From NCBI RefSeq assembly GCF_031846165.1, contig NZ_JAVRIE010000003.1:310001-374000 (forward strand): a DNA stretch of 64,000 nucleotides, written 5' to 3'. The stretch's first letter is position 1; each line of letters opens with the position of its first letter. Shown in pieces: positions 1 to 9,398 of this stretch. This DNA is from Glaciecola blandensis (GTDB lineage Bacteria; Pseudomonadota; Gammaproteobacteria; Enterobacterales; Alteromonadaceae). Under the pieces are notes generated by a model that had not been told where the DNA came from, did not search any database, and saw nothing but the letters and a program-made list of their open reading frames with translations. The translations under genes were made by a program, and so were the position numbers.

Positions 1-83
1 TACTCACCCATGATCAGGCTAAGGTGTACAGGAATATATGTGCTCCCAGTAATGTCGATCGGCGTTAATCCATATCAGCCTAG

Positions 84-422
84 CTAATTGTTGTCTCTAT
101 CTGCTTCGTTTTTTTCGCTACCATCTTTCGACTTTAAGGCTAGCACTAAAATGATAATACCCATGACATAAAACCACGCTTCGTGGATCTCGAATTGTGC
201 GTCATTTAAGCCTTCAGCGGTGGAAGCTTCATTGCTGTTGTTAGCGCCAAGGTAAGTTTGCTCACTGCTAATAAGGGCTGCATTTGTGGACAACATATCT
301 AACGTAAACTCACTAACCTTGGTATTATCCTTGGCTTGAGCTGGATTCGCCATGAAGAGCATACAAGTGCAAAGTAAGATTGTAAGCAAGGTGTTGTGTA
401 TATTGAATATATCGCTTCTCAT
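84..422 (-). CDS. Small secreted/membrane protein of unknown function
   Basis: I do not recognise a family. The reading frame extends upstream to 530, but I place the start at the ATG at 422 because a good ribosome site (GAGGGA) sits about 7 nt before it and translation from there begins with a signal peptide (hydrophobic core, then a PAQA-K cleavage-like site near residue 30). The 112-residue product has a polar, Asn/Ser/Thr-rich middle and one C-terminal membrane segment (around residues 81-95, AWFYVMGIIILVLAL), followed by a short charged tail. It is therefore either anchored with its bulk in the periplasm or a small transmembrane protein. It lies downstream of, and on the same strand as, the hybrid sensor gene 640-4881. 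A pair of direct repeats at 569-598 lies upstream, so it may be a target of that regulator. Function unknown. Confidence 0.6.
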   Translation of the reverse strand: MRSDIFNIHNTLLTILLCTCMLFMANPAQAKDNTKVSEFTLDMLSTNAALISSEQTYLGANNSNEASTAEGLNDAQFEIHEAWFYVMGIIILVLALKSKDGSEKNEADRDNN

Positions 423-568
423 TGGAAGTCCCTCTTTCATCATTCGAGCAGTATCTATTTTACTAGACTCGCTCAACTTCATTCCGTGACCATCTCGCTT
501 CTGATAGCGTAACGGCATATGTAATACCACTTAAGAGTATCTCAAAATAGCAGTTCTTCATTTCAATA

Positions 569-598
569 TTGTTGCAACAATTTGACAATTTGTTGCAA
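569..598. promoter_or_regulatory. Paired TTGTTGCAA direct repeats, putative AraC-type operator
   Basis: The 9-mer TTGTTGCAA occurs at 569-577 and again at 590-598, so the copies are 21 bp (two helical turns) apart. The first is part of a perfect 12-bp palindrome (TTGTTGCAACAA, 569-580). AraC-family regulators typically contact direct repeats about 21 bp apart. The site sits between a hybrid sensor with an AraC output domain and the small gene 84-422, about 150 bp upstream of that gene's start. Assigning it to this regulator is inference. Confidence 0.45.
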
Positions 599-639
599 AT
601 TTCAATGCGTAGCTCGGTTTTTATGCGTACCAAGATAAC

Positions 640-3600
640 TTAAGAGATCTTATTTGACTGAGAAGGGCTTATGCCAAAATGCTTTTTAAAACTGCGAGAG
701 AAATAAGCCAAGCTTTCAAAACCGCAGGCATAGGCTACCTCTGAAATTGACAAGGTATGTTGATTTAATAAGTCATGTGCCTTTTGCATTCTGTGCATCA
801 CAATTAAGTTGAGAGGCGTTTCTCCAAACTCTTTTTTACATTTTCGAATGAGTGTGTCTCTGGACATAAATAAACTTGCTGCAAGAGATTCAACATTAAA
901 AGAAGGGGATGCCAATTGTTGATTAATTTCTAACTGTACTTTTTCTTGGAAGGCGTTATGTGTGTTTTGCGCCGGTTTGCTTGAATAGCTTATTGGTAAA
1001 GAATCACGGACTTGTTTGCGTGCATTGATTTGTGCATTCACCCGCATGACTAACTCAGATGTATCAAAGGGTTTAGTCAAGTAATCATCAGCGCCAACAG
1101 CAAAGCCTTCCACTGTCTCTCGCTTCGTTGCTTTTGCAGTCAATAGTATGACTGGTATAGTTTGAGTTTCTGGATTCTTCTTTACCGATTCCGTTAATTG
1201 CAAACCATCCATAACCGGCATGCTTACATCAGAAATGATCAAGTCGGGCAAAGTGTGTTGAATAAGCTTCAGGGCATCCTTACCGTTTTTCGCTTGCAAA
1301 ATACGGTAAGAAGCAGACAAGCGTAAACTAATAAAATTTAGTAGTTCGTCGTTATCATCAACAACAAGCAGCGTTGTTCTGTCTTCACTTGTGTCTTTAG
1401 GTTTAGGTTGTGAGAACGGGCCTGATTCAAGCGATGCTGGAACAGTTGTTTTAGTCTGATTTGCGTTTGCACCGGTGGCTTCGTGCAAGTGAATATCGAT
1501 TGGTTCGATAATCTGCTCACTTGAAAAATGCGCATTGCCTAGTTGCAGCTCCAAGGTAAAGCAACAACCAGGCTCTTGTTTATCCACTAAGCGCACTTCT
1601 CCTTGGTGCAAATGCATAATTTCCTTCACCAATGCTAGCCCAATACCAGTGCCCGGTTCAGTATGCTGTTCCGAGGATTTATCCTGATAAAATCGCTCGA
1701 ACACTTTATCTCGTGCTTCCTCGCTGATCCCTTTTCCGTTATCTATGACGCTAATAACTGCTTTGCGGTGTCGTGAGTCTATTTGTAAATCAATATTAAT
1801 TTCACAATGTTCACCTGCGTACTTAATCGCATTTGAAAGTAAATTTGATACACACTTTTCAATTTGATCAATATCGAACCACAATAATAGGGGCTCTTCA
1901 CAGTTCGACGTAGTGAGTGTTTGATGATGTTGTTTGGCCCACAAGTCAAAACGCTCTTGCAAACTGCGCAAGAGCATCGAAATATCATGTTGTGCCACTC
2001 TGATGGGCAACTTTCCAGCCTCTAGTCTATTTAGGTCGAGAACTTGACCAACTAAAGCAAGCATTTTACTCGCATTGTTCAAAGCGGTCGTTGCTAAATA
2101 CTGCACGTCTTTTGATATCTCCGCTTTGTGTTCGCTAACGATTTCCTCCAAAGGGCCAATAGTTAGGGTCAGAGGCGTCCTAAACTCGTGCGAGACATTG
2201 CTGAAAAACCTGTCTTTCAAAATTTGCTGATGCTTGAGTTGCTCGACTTTTTGGTTTACGTCTGCAGTGCGCTCTTTAACGATACTTTCTAAGAATCTGT
2301 TTTTTTCACGTAACTGCGCTAAGCGCCACTTTTGAACTAAGTAAGCAAAGAGTACAAAGAGGCTAATGACTAGAAATGTGAATATAGCAATAGCGAAAGG
2401 AGTTGCGTACCAAGGTGCAAGCACCAGCAATGGATATTCGGTTTTGGTGACCCTACCAAATGCATCTTTTGCCTCCACTTCGAATAAATAGCTGGCTGGC
2501 GATAATTCATTAAAGTCACGGTAGGTCTCGAGAGACCACTTGGACCATGTTGGGCTTGCGCTGTATGTCGGCTCGGTGGCACTGAGATCATTTATCTTTG
2601 CCATTCTTGTGCGATACAAGATTGGTTTTGCTGAATAGTGGTCACTGGAAGTGTATGAAAAGCGTAAATTAGTCTGTTCTGGTAATAAGCTTAAAAAGCG
2701 TTCTTGCAAAGCGACTTTTTCGAAATCGAGATGTTCCCCGCTTCTATTAATACTGCGAATATGCACACTTGCTATGTTAGGAAGCTGCTCGGCTTTAGCA
2801 ATATTCACACGATAGACTTCGCCTTTATCTCTAATAAACCAAAGTACACCGTCTTTCGTTATAAACAGGTCACTAAAACCACCATCTGGCACGAAATCAA
2901 ATATGATACTTTTTTCTAGCCAATTATCTAAACTCAGATCTTGGTTGTTGTCTTGCCTTTCAAAATAGCCGCTCTTACCATTTTTACGATACCAAATTCG
3001 TTCATTTTGCCCCACTATGCCGTCACTCAAAGCGCCTGATTGGACAATTTTGTCGATAGCTTCGTTGTCTGATAGCCACTGGTCAGTGAAAAGGCTCGAG
3101 CGATAGCGCTGTAGTACGTTACCGTCGAATGAGAACAACTCCCCGCCACTACTAATAATAATAGTGTTATCAATATTGAAAAGCTCTACAGGGCCGGCAA
3201 ACAAACCGTCCTGCTCGGTTAGCTTAATAAGCTCGGCTTTATCTCCTAACAGACCAACTTGCTCAAGATAATAAAGCTCTCCTGTCGCAGTCCCCATGAA
3301 CAAGGTGCCGCTCTCATCAATTTGGAGGCTGATAAGCTGATCATTAGTGCCAAGAATTGCTTGTTTTTGCCATACACCATTTTTTGTTTTATCTAATATG
3401 AATGCGCCGTCAGAGCTACTTGCGATGAGTTTGCCACTCAATGGGTCTATTTGCATGATTCGTCCCAGACCGGCGGCAACAAGCTGCTTTCCTTGCCTAG
3501 TGCTTAAAATATCATTAAGTGTATTTCGAGCATCATAGTTTAGTGCAGTTGAACTGTGTTGCTCAATATGTGAAGGGCTCTGTTTATTGACCTCGAGCTC

Positions 3601-4881
3601 AAATATTCCACTCCATTTTGCGTGCACTAATGCATCCTTGAATTCGATAATGTCCACACTACTTTCTTGATTATCGCTCAGTGGCAGAAACTGAGGGCTG
3701 AGAAGCTTATTGGCGCTAGCGCTTAACTTAAATATACCGTTTCCTGCGGCTAAAATGCCTCGACTTGTCTCTTTTAGCCTGAGGATCTCAGTAGAGCGAT
3801 TGCCAATTTTAAACTGACTAATAATATGCGCAGGTGTCATCTTAATAATATTCGGTATACCCGTTAACCAGATATTGCCTTGGCGGTCCTCCTGCGCAGA
3901 AAAAACCGTATTCATACTGATATCAGACTCTATGTAGTTCCTGAGGAAATGCAGATTTTCATCAAGCACAAACAGGCCGTGATAGACCGTTGTGATGTAA
4001 AAGTAGCCATCGGAAGAGAAAATAGCGCGATACAGCTGTGTATCCTTTGGGAAATCACTTGGGTTGAGAACTTGAAGTAAGTCAGTATCTTCTAGTCGAT
4101 AAACACCATGTGACTCAGTCACGAATACTATCTTTTGATTTTTATCTTGTAGTATTTGCGTAACACGCGATTCTGAGCTTAGTGTATAAGGCAAAGTCTG
4201 ATGATTCAGGATGATATTGTCTTGTTCAACGTGTGTCGTGATCTTATTGATATGCTGGTCATTTTTCGCTTTATACCAAAACTCATTATCAATATTGAAA
4301 ATGAAGTGTTTACTTGAAATTGCCCCTTCCACTATTCGCAATTTTTTGCCGTCATAGAAGAAAGTAAATTGACTGGAAACAAATAGGACACCATGTTCAT
4401 TGCTACGTGTCGACCATATTTCACCAAATTCCTCAATGTTCGGGAGATATTGAGCAAGCAGGCTTGTATACTTCAGCTTACCTGCTGCACTTATCGACAC
4501 TTTGGCTATATCGTTGGTTGTGCCCAGATAAAGCTCTCCTTGCCACTCAGCTATTTCTCTTACTGGTGTTGCATGAGGAGTCGAAATGTTGCTCCAAGAA
4601 CTCCCGTCCCACATTGAAATGCCGCTTGTGTGTCCAACATAAATAAATCCTTTTTTATCCTGAATGGACGTCCAGTTTTGGTTATGCCCACCATGTTCAT
4701 TTGGAGGATATACCGTAATTAAAGGTTGGCCCACAAATTGATACTGCTGTTCCTGAGCCTGCATTCCAGATTCATTGGCATGAGCGACAAAATGCAAGAA
4801 TAGAAAGATGAAAAATGAAAGCCCGACTAAAGCTGTGTCGTGAATTACCTTCATGAATCTGTCGCTTGGAGCTAAAAACAT
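640..4881 (-). CDS. Hybrid two-component system protein (propeller sensor, histidine kinase, receiver, AraC output)
   Basis: A 1413-residue one-chain signalling protein. In order: an N-terminal signal/anchor segment (hydrophobic run ending near residue 35); a periplasmic two-component-regulator propeller with repeats such as IYVGHTSGISMWDG; a Y_Y_Y-like domain before the membrane; a transmembrane helix near 825-850; HisKA with the phospho-acceptor in SHEFRTPL (about residue 896); HATPase with N box NLLSNAIKYAG and G boxes DNGKGIS and GTGIGLAL; a receiver with DD pair and acceptor Asp in ISDVSMPVMDG (about 1218) and the conserved LTAK lysine; and a C-terminal AraC-type double HTH (about 1307-1407). 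Such hybrids are best known from Bacteroidetes, where they sense oligosaccharides in the periplasm and activate nearby genes. The ligand here is not evident. The start could be 4881 or the internal Met ten codons on. Divergent from fliK. Confidence 0.93.
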   Translation of the reverse strand: MFLAPSDRFMKVIHDTALVGLSFFIFLFLHFVAHANESGMQAQEQQYQFVGQPLITVYPPNEHGGHNQNWTSIQDKKGFIYVGHTSGISMWDGSSWSNISTPHATPVREIAEWQGELYLGTTNDIAKVSISAAGKLKYTSLLAQYLPNIEEFGEIWSTRSNEHGVLFVSSQFTFFYDGKKLRIVEGAISSKHFIFNIDNEFWYKAKNDQHINKITTHVEQDNIILNHQTLPYTLSSESRVTQILQDKNQKIVFVTESHGVYRLEDTDLLQVLNPSDFPKDTQLYRAIFSSDGYFYITTVYHGLFVLDENLHFLRNYIESDISMNTVFSAQEDRQGNIWLTGIPNIIKMTPAHIISQFKIGNRSTEILRLKETSRGILAAGNGIFKLSASANKLLSPQFLPLSDNQESSVDIIEFKDALVHAKWSGIFELEVNKQSPSHIEQHSSTALNYDARNTLNDILSTRQGKQLVAAGLGRIMQIDPLSGKLIASSSDGAFILDKTKNGVWQKQAILGTNDQLISLQIDESGTLFMGTATGELYYLEQVGLLGDKAELIKLTEQDGLFAGPVELFNIDNTIIISSGGELFSFDGNVLQRYRSSLFTDQWLSDNEAIDKIVQSGALSDGIVGQNERIWYRKNGKSGYFERQDNNQDLSLDNWLEKSIIFDFVPDGGFSDLFITKDGVLWFIRDKGEVYRVNIAKAEQLPNIASVHIRSINRSGEHLDFEKVALQERFLSLLPEQTNLRFSYTSSDHYSAKPILYRTRMAKINDLSATEPTYSASPTWSKWSLETYRDFNELSPASYLFEVEAKDAFGRVTKTEYPLLVLAPWYATPFAIAIFTFLVISLFVLFAYLVQKWRLAQLREKNRFLESIVKERTADVNQKVEQLKHQQILKDRFFSNVSHEFRTPLTLTIGPLEEIVSEHKAEISKDVQYLATTALNNASKMLALVGQVLDLNRLEAGKLPIRVAQHDISMLLRSLQERFDLWAKQHHQTLTTSNCEEPLLLWFDIDQIEKCVSNLLSNAIKYAGEHCEINIDLQIDSRHRKAVISVIDNGKGISEEARDKVFERFYQDKSSEQHTEPGTGIGLALVKEIMHLHQGEVRLVDKQEPGCCFTLELQLGNAHFSSEQIIEPIDIHLHEATGANANQTKTTVPASLESGPFSQPKPKDTSEDRTTLLVVDDNDELLNFISLRLSASYRILQAKNGKDALKLIQHTLPDLIISDVSMPVMDGLQLTESVKKNPETQTIPVILLTAKATKRETVEGFAVGADDYLTKPFDTSELVMRVNAQINARKQVRDSLPISYSSKPAQNTHNAFQEKVQLEINQQLASPSFNVESLAASLFMSRDTLIRKCKKEFGETPLNLIVMHRMQKAHDLLNQHTLSISEVAYACGFESLAYFSRSFKKHFGISPSQSNKIS

Positions 4882-5176
4882 GCGTAATAATTTTCCTTAT
4901 CTGTTTGGCCTAACACAGTAAATAGCCTTATAGAGACAGCCGGATGGACCTAGTTTGAAGCAAGTGCCTCAGCACTTTATTCCCTCCGAGCAGTGTAGCG
5001 CAATTCATGAATAAGAACCAAGGCGAAGTGAATACTTGCTTGACCGTTTTTTTACTGTTGGTACGGCCTTTGCAAATTCACCTAGTATTGTAACTAAATA
5101 GCCTGTATTTTTTGAATTAATAGTTAATAAAAACAGAAGTTTAGTCTTATTGTCACGGTTTGGATGAAAATTAATT
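4882..5176. other. Intergenic region between the hybrid sensor gene and fliK
   Basis: This 295-bp divergent spacer must hold promoters for both genes. The only element I can call with confidence is the sigma-54 site at 5059-5074 for fliK. No convincing promoter or operator was recognised for the sensor gene, and there is no terminator hairpin. Confidence 0.6.
5059..5074 (+). promoter_or_regulatory. Sigma-54 (RpoN) promoter for the fliK operon
   Basis: TGGTACG (5059-5065), four bases, then TTGCA (5070-5074) matches the -24/-12 consensus TGGCACG-N4-TTGCA except for C to T in the -24 box. The invariant GG (5060-5061) and GC (5072-5073) are correctly spaced with 10 bp between them. The expected transcript start is near 5085, about 90 bp before the fliK ATG. 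RpoN with an FlrC/FleR-type activator controls late-basal-body genes in polarly flagellated gammaproteobacteria, which fits this position. Confidence 0.85.
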
Positions 5177-7594
5177 ATGCAACAATTTGCCACCGCTCAA
5201 ACAACTATTGCCGCATCAAACATAGCGTTTGAAGAGATCCAAGTGAATTCACCTGTGAGCCGGGAATCAGCTGGCTCTCAGTATGATAATAGTCAACAAC
5301 GCAGCGCATTTGAAGAAGCTTTAGCTAGGCAGGAAAAGCAAGCTGAAAACCGTCGTGAACCTGAGCGTAATGATAATAAACGCAACAGCCAGGTTCAGGA
5401 TAAGAATGCAGAGCAAGCTCAGTTGAGCCGAGAAAGAGCGCAAGAGAGTCAAGAAGCTAGGAATAGAAAAAGAGATGAGCAGGCTGAGCAAAGCAGGCTC
5501 GACAATGAGCGTAATCGAGACTCAGACAAGCAAACGAGCTCGACAAATAATGCTTCATCAACCGAGCGCTCAGAGCCGACAAATCGAGGTTCAGCAAGCT
5601 CAGAAAAGCAGAGCGAGGAGCATTGTGTAAATTGTGAAGAGCACCAAACCGCTCTGCATGAGCAAGCTAAGCTAAGTGAAGCTAGTGAGGAGCAGCGCAA
5701 TATTGACGAAATTTTAGTGGCTGAGAAAGCAGCGGCACAAAAAGAGGCTTCCAGCCAATCAGGTAAATCTGAAAACGAGGCTGCATTAGCACCAGGCGAG
5801 GAGTTCAATTGGGTTGACTATGTTGACCGTATTAAAGACCTCTCTGATAAAAATATTAGCAATGATTTGTACATTGATGACTCAAGCAATAATGAGGACT
5901 TTTTCAAACAGGCACTAGACTCTTTGGCTTTAACTTCAACGAAGAATGCCAGTGATAGTTCAGACGAAATTGCTGTAGACAGTGTTTCTGATATTGTCAC
6001 AGAAGAGACAGACACAGAGTTTCTGGAAATTCATCTTAGTGAGAAAGAGCTTGAAGCGCTGCTGAAGGCGAGTGGTGTAGAAAAAGAATTGAGTTTGCAT
6101 GGTGACGCACTTGAGGAATTAGACAAAGCGATTACGTCTTTATTGCAGCAATTAATGGATAGAAGTGGACCAAGCGAAGCTGATCCAGCCGAACAAAATC
6201 TTGAATCACAACAAGAGACATTAGGTGCATCCGAAGTAGATGCTAGCTTATTGAAAAACCTTCTATTATCTTCTGAACAAGAAGCTAAAGCGATGGCCAA
6301 AGCCAATGATGCGAAATTACAGGCACTTGATAATGAGAATGCGGTTCCAAATGAATCTTTAAGCGCTTTTGAATTGGCTCAGGATGAGTTTACCGATCAA
6401 GAAAAAGTACCTCAGCCAATCGAAGGCAGCATTGATGACGCACTTCTTGCCGGTATCAAACCAGTAACAGGTGAAGTTGAAGGCGAAAAAGTAGCACAGC
6501 CGCTTGATAGTGAACTCAAGCCAAATCAAAACCCAAACATCGATACACTAAAAGAGGACGTGATTGATGAGTCTGCGCTCATATCTGCTTCAACTCTTGC
6601 ATCGACTGGAAAATCTGAAGGTAAAGAAGCCAAAGTAGCTACAGTAGCGCCATTAGTGCTTTCGATGGGTGACAAATCAGCGAAAAAACAATTGGAAGTG
6701 CTAGCCAAGTTACCGCCAGAAGCTGAAGCAGCTGCGCTTGAAAATATTACTCAGCGTTTAGAAACGACCATTTCTGACTTGAAAACAGAAGGTAAAGCAA
6801 CTGAATTTATTGCCGCTTTACAATCTGGGGTCAAAGAGATGAAAGAGCAATTAAAGCAAGGTAGAGAACCAGGTATAGACTTGAAAAGTTTGGTTAATGA
6901 AGCGCTAGCGAGTGCCGAAGTCAAAGTGCCTCGGGCCGAAACCGCGGGTGTTGATAAGCAATTAACTCAGATTAACAATATCTTGTCAGCTGCGAGCTCA
7001 ATTAACCAAAGTGCGCAAACGCTGCAAAGTCAAAACTATCTGAATACAGGCTTAAGTGAAGTTCAGGGCGTAAAAGAGATAGCACAACAGCAACTTGAAA
7101 GTACCAAACTAGCGCAACAAACCCTAAACTCTGATAAAGCCGTCAATATATTCAAGCCAGAGGGTCAACAACAATTGACTGAAAAAGTCCGCTGGATGGT
7201 TAATAGCCGAAACTTGAGTGCTGAAATACGCCTTGATCCACCAGACCTAGGTGGCATGAATATCAAAGTGAATATCAATGGTGATTCAGCCAGTGTGAGC
7301 TTTGTTGTGCAATCCCAACAAGCGCGTGATGCTCTTGACCAGGCAGTGCCCAGACTACGAGAAATGCTTGAAGAACAAGGTATTGAACTTGGACAATCAT
7401 CAGTAGAGCAAGATAGTTCTGGACAGAATCAAAGTGCAGAGCAAGACACCATGGCAAAAAATGCGAATGCAAATGGCAATCTGGCACAACAATCGCAAGA
7501 TGGGGTAACAGAGAGTCAAGAAGAGCACGCTTCGAATCATATCGAACAGAGAATAAGTGGCGCTAGCATTGGTGGCATCGATTACTATGCCTAA
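5177..7594 (+). CDS. fliK: Flagellar hook-length control protein FliK
   Basis: FliK is the secreted molecular ruler that measures the growing hook and, by touching FlhB, switches the export gate from hook to filament substrates. The 805-residue protein is on the long side for the family. Roughly residues 1-650 are low-complexity and charged (Glu/Gln/Ala/Ser rich), as expected of an extended ruler. The conserved Flg_hook domain is near residues 675-745, with WMVNSRNLSAEIRLDPPDLG and a following Val/Asn-rich strand region, then a Gln/Ser-rich tail. One odd detail is a CVNC pair near residue 151 in the otherwise Cys-poor ruler. It is the first gene after the sigma-54 promoter and is followed 125 bp later by fliL. 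FlhB, its partner, is encoded at 12280. Confidence 0.92.
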   Translation: MQQFATAQTTIAASNIAFEEIQVNSPVSRESAGSQYDNSQQRSAFEEALARQEKQAENRREPERNDNKRNSQVQDKNAEQAQLSRERAQESQEARNRKRDEQAEQSRLDNERNRDSDKQTSSTNNASSTERSEPTNRGSASSEKQSEEHCVNCEEHQTALHEQAKLSEASEEQRNIDEILVAEKAAAQKEASSQSGKSENEAALAPGEEFNWVDYVDRIKDLSDKNISNDLYIDDSSNNEDFFKQALDSLALTSTKNASDSSDEIAVDSVSDIVTEETDTEFLEIHLSEKELEALLKASGVEKELSLHGDALEELDKAITSLLQQLMDRSGPSEADPAEQNLESQQETLGASEVDASLLKNLLLSSEQEAKAMAKANDAKLQALDNENAVPNESLSAFELAQDEFTDQEKVPQPIEGSIDDALLAGIKPVTGEVEGEKVAQPLDSELKPNQNPNIDTLKEDVIDESALISASTLASTGKSEGKEAKVATVAPLVLSMGDKSAKKQLEVLAKLPPEAEAAALENITQRLETTISDLKTEGKATEFIAALQSGVKEMKEQLKQGREPGIDLKSLVNEALASAEVKVPRAETAGVDKQLTQINNILSAASSINQSAQTLQSQNYLNTGLSEVQGVKEIAQQQLESTKLAQQTLNSDKAVNIFKPEGQQQLTEKVRWMVNSRNLSAEIRLDPPDLGGMNIKVNINGDSASVSFVVQSQQARDALDQAVPRLREMLEEQGIELGQSSVEQDSSGQNQSAEQDTMAKNANANGNLAQQSQDGVTESQEEHASNHIEQRISGASIGGIDYYA

Positions 7595-7719
7595 AATGAC
7601 TTATACTAACACTGACAACAAAGTGTAAGTGCAGTGTCGAAAATCTGACAAGACTGTCATTAAGTTGTTGAATCGTTTGATTTATAAACAGTGTTTCGTA
7701 TTTATACAGAGAGAAAATA

Positions 7720-8238
7720 ATGGCTGATGAAGAGTTAGAAATCGAAGAGGGTGGCAAGAAAAAAGGCAAAATGATGTTAATTATCATCATTCTTGTTGTG
7801 CTACTTGCTGGCGGTGGCGCTGCTTATTACTTCCTATTTATGGGAGAAGAGCCTAGTACGACTGAAGATGGTGAAGAAGTTGCCAGCGAGATGGTTGAAG
7901 ACGAAGTTATGCCTGAAGGGCAAGCACTTTATGTTGCGATGCCCAGAGCTTTCACCTTTAATGCACCTGGTGTCGCACGAGAAAGAATTGTGCAAATTGA
8001 AGTCCAGCTTATGGTGCGCGGTTCGATAAATGAAGAGCTAGCCAAGCGTCATATACCGATGATAGAGGGCTCTCTTCTGCAAGTTTTTAGTGCATCGAAT
8101 GCTGACGATTTAGTTACAGATGTGGGTAAAGTCGAATTAAAAGAAAAAGCCACAGCGCAGGTACGTCAAACCATGATGGAACTAGAGAAAACATCTGTGG
8201 TAGAGCAAGTGCTATTCACCGGTTTTGTTATCCAATGA
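7720..8238 (+). CDS. fliL: Flagellar basal body-associated protein FliL
   Basis: FliL is an inner-membrane protein that surrounds the stator units at the basal body and influences torque. The 172-residue product has an acidic/lysine-rich cytoplasmic start, one transmembrane helix (about residues 18-40, MMLIIIILVVLLAGGG), an acidic linker and a periplasmic FliL domain ending in the typical VLFTGFVIQ. An AGAGAG ribosome site lies 7 nt before the ATG. It sits between fliK and fliM, as in most gammaproteobacterial flagellar operons. No separate promoter was recognised in the 125-bp gap before it. Confidence 0.93.
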   Translation: MADEELEIEEGGKKKGKMMLIIIILVVLLAGGGAAYYFLFMGEEPSTTEDGEEVASEMVEDEVMPEGQALYVAMPRAFTFNAPGVARERIVQIEVQLMVRGSINEELAKRHIPMIEGSLLQVFSASNADDLVTDVGKVELKEKATAQVRQTMMELEKTSVVEQVLFTGFVIQ

Positions 8239-8323
8239 TAACGCATACGAAAAACGTAAAAGAGTGTCTGTTAGCAAACAGCAAAATGCTTGATAGCAGC
8301 GACTCCCAAAACAGAGAATAAAT

Positions 8324-9382
8324 GTGAGCGACTTATTATCACAAGACGAAATTGACGCACTCCTTCACGGCGTTGACGATGTTGAAGAGGAAGAGGTTGA
8401 AGAGGTTGTAGACGATGGCTCCGCCATGGAATATGACTTCTCCTCCCAAGACCGCATCGTGCGCGGGCGTATGCCGACATTGGAAATCGTTAATGAACGG
8501 TTTGCAAGGCACATGAGGGTTAGCCTATTCAATATGATGAGGCGTTCTGCTGAGGTGTCAATTAACGGCATTCAAATGATTAAGTTTGGGGAGTACATTC
8601 ATACCTTGTTTGTTCCCACTAGCCTAAACATGGTTAGATTTCGTCCTTTGAAAGGTACAGGCTTGATCACCATGGAAGCACGACTTGTGTTTATTATGGT
8701 AGATAACTTTTTTGGCGGTGATGGTCGCTATCATGCGAAAATTGAAGGTCGAGAATTCACCCCAACCGAAAGACGTATTATTCAGATGTTACTGAAGCTG
8801 ATCTTTGAAGACTATAAAGAGGCTTGGGGTCCGGTAATGGACGTGTCGTTCGAATACTTGGACTCAGAAGTGAATCCAGCAATGGCGAACATTGTCAGCC
8901 CAACCGAAGTGGTTGTCATAAGCTCCTTCCATATTGAATTAGACGGCGGTGGTGGAGACTTCCACATTTCATTGCCATATTCAATGTTAGAACCGATTAG
9001 AGAGTTGCTTGACGCTGGTGTCCAGAACGATAAAGAAGATACCGACTTCAGGTGGAGTAAGGCACTACGTGATGAAATTATGGATGTGCATGTTGGGCTC
9101 ACCACACATTTGTTGGACATGAATGTGTCGCTTGAAAGACTGATGAATTTTCAAGCGGGAGATATTATCCCAATAGATATGCCGAATCATGTCACGGTGT
9201 TTATAGAGGAATTACCTACGTTTAGAGCAAAACTTGGTAAGTCCCGCGACAATATTGCTCTGAAAATAACAGAAAAAATTCCAAGACCACATTCCGTCAA
9301 GTCTGAGCTTCAGTTGTTGACGAGAAATGGCAAAGTGATAGATAACGACGCCGAACTTCAGGTGTTAGAAGAAGATTTATAA
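8324..9382 (+). CDS. fliM: Flagellar motor switch protein FliM
   Basis: FliM is the middle C-ring protein that binds phosphorylated CheY and reverses the motor. The 352-residue product begins with the CheY-docking peptide (residues 5-14, LSQDEIDALL), followed by an acidic linker, the CheC-like middle domain with its GGEGR-type region (FFGGDGRYHAKIEGREFTPTE), and a C-terminal SpoA domain that pairs with FliN. Translation starts at GTG 8324. An out-of-frame ATG at 8322 overlaps it and is followed at once by TGA, forming a minimal start-stop. fliN follows after 16 bp. Confidence 0.96.
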   Translation: MSDLLSQDEIDALLHGVDDVEEEEVEEVVDDGSAMEYDFSSQDRIVRGRMPTLEIVNERFARHMRVSLFNMMRRSAEVSINGIQMIKFGEYIHTLFVPTSLNMVRFRPLKGTGLITMEARLVFIMVDNFFGGDGRYHAKIEGREFTPTERRIIQMLLKLIFEDYKEAWGPVMDVSFEYLDSEVNPAMANIVSPTEVVVISSFHIELDGGGGDFHISLPYSMLEPIRELLDAGVQNDKEDTDFRWSKALRDEIMDVHVGLTTHLLDMNVSLERLMNFQAGDIIPIDMPNHVTVFIEELPTFRAKLGKSRDNIALKITEKIPRPHSVKSELQLLTRNGKVIDNDAELQVLEEDL

Positions 9383-9398
9383 AAGATAGGAAAAAATT

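Noticed and set aside
1..83. Possible end of another gene at the left edge
   Set aside because: Too short to judge; no frame with recognisable protein features was seen.
5449..6306. Minus-strand frames opposite fliK
   Set aside because: Ser/Cys/Leu-rich shadows of the low-complexity Glu/Gln/Ala repeats of FliK; no start signals or family resemblance.
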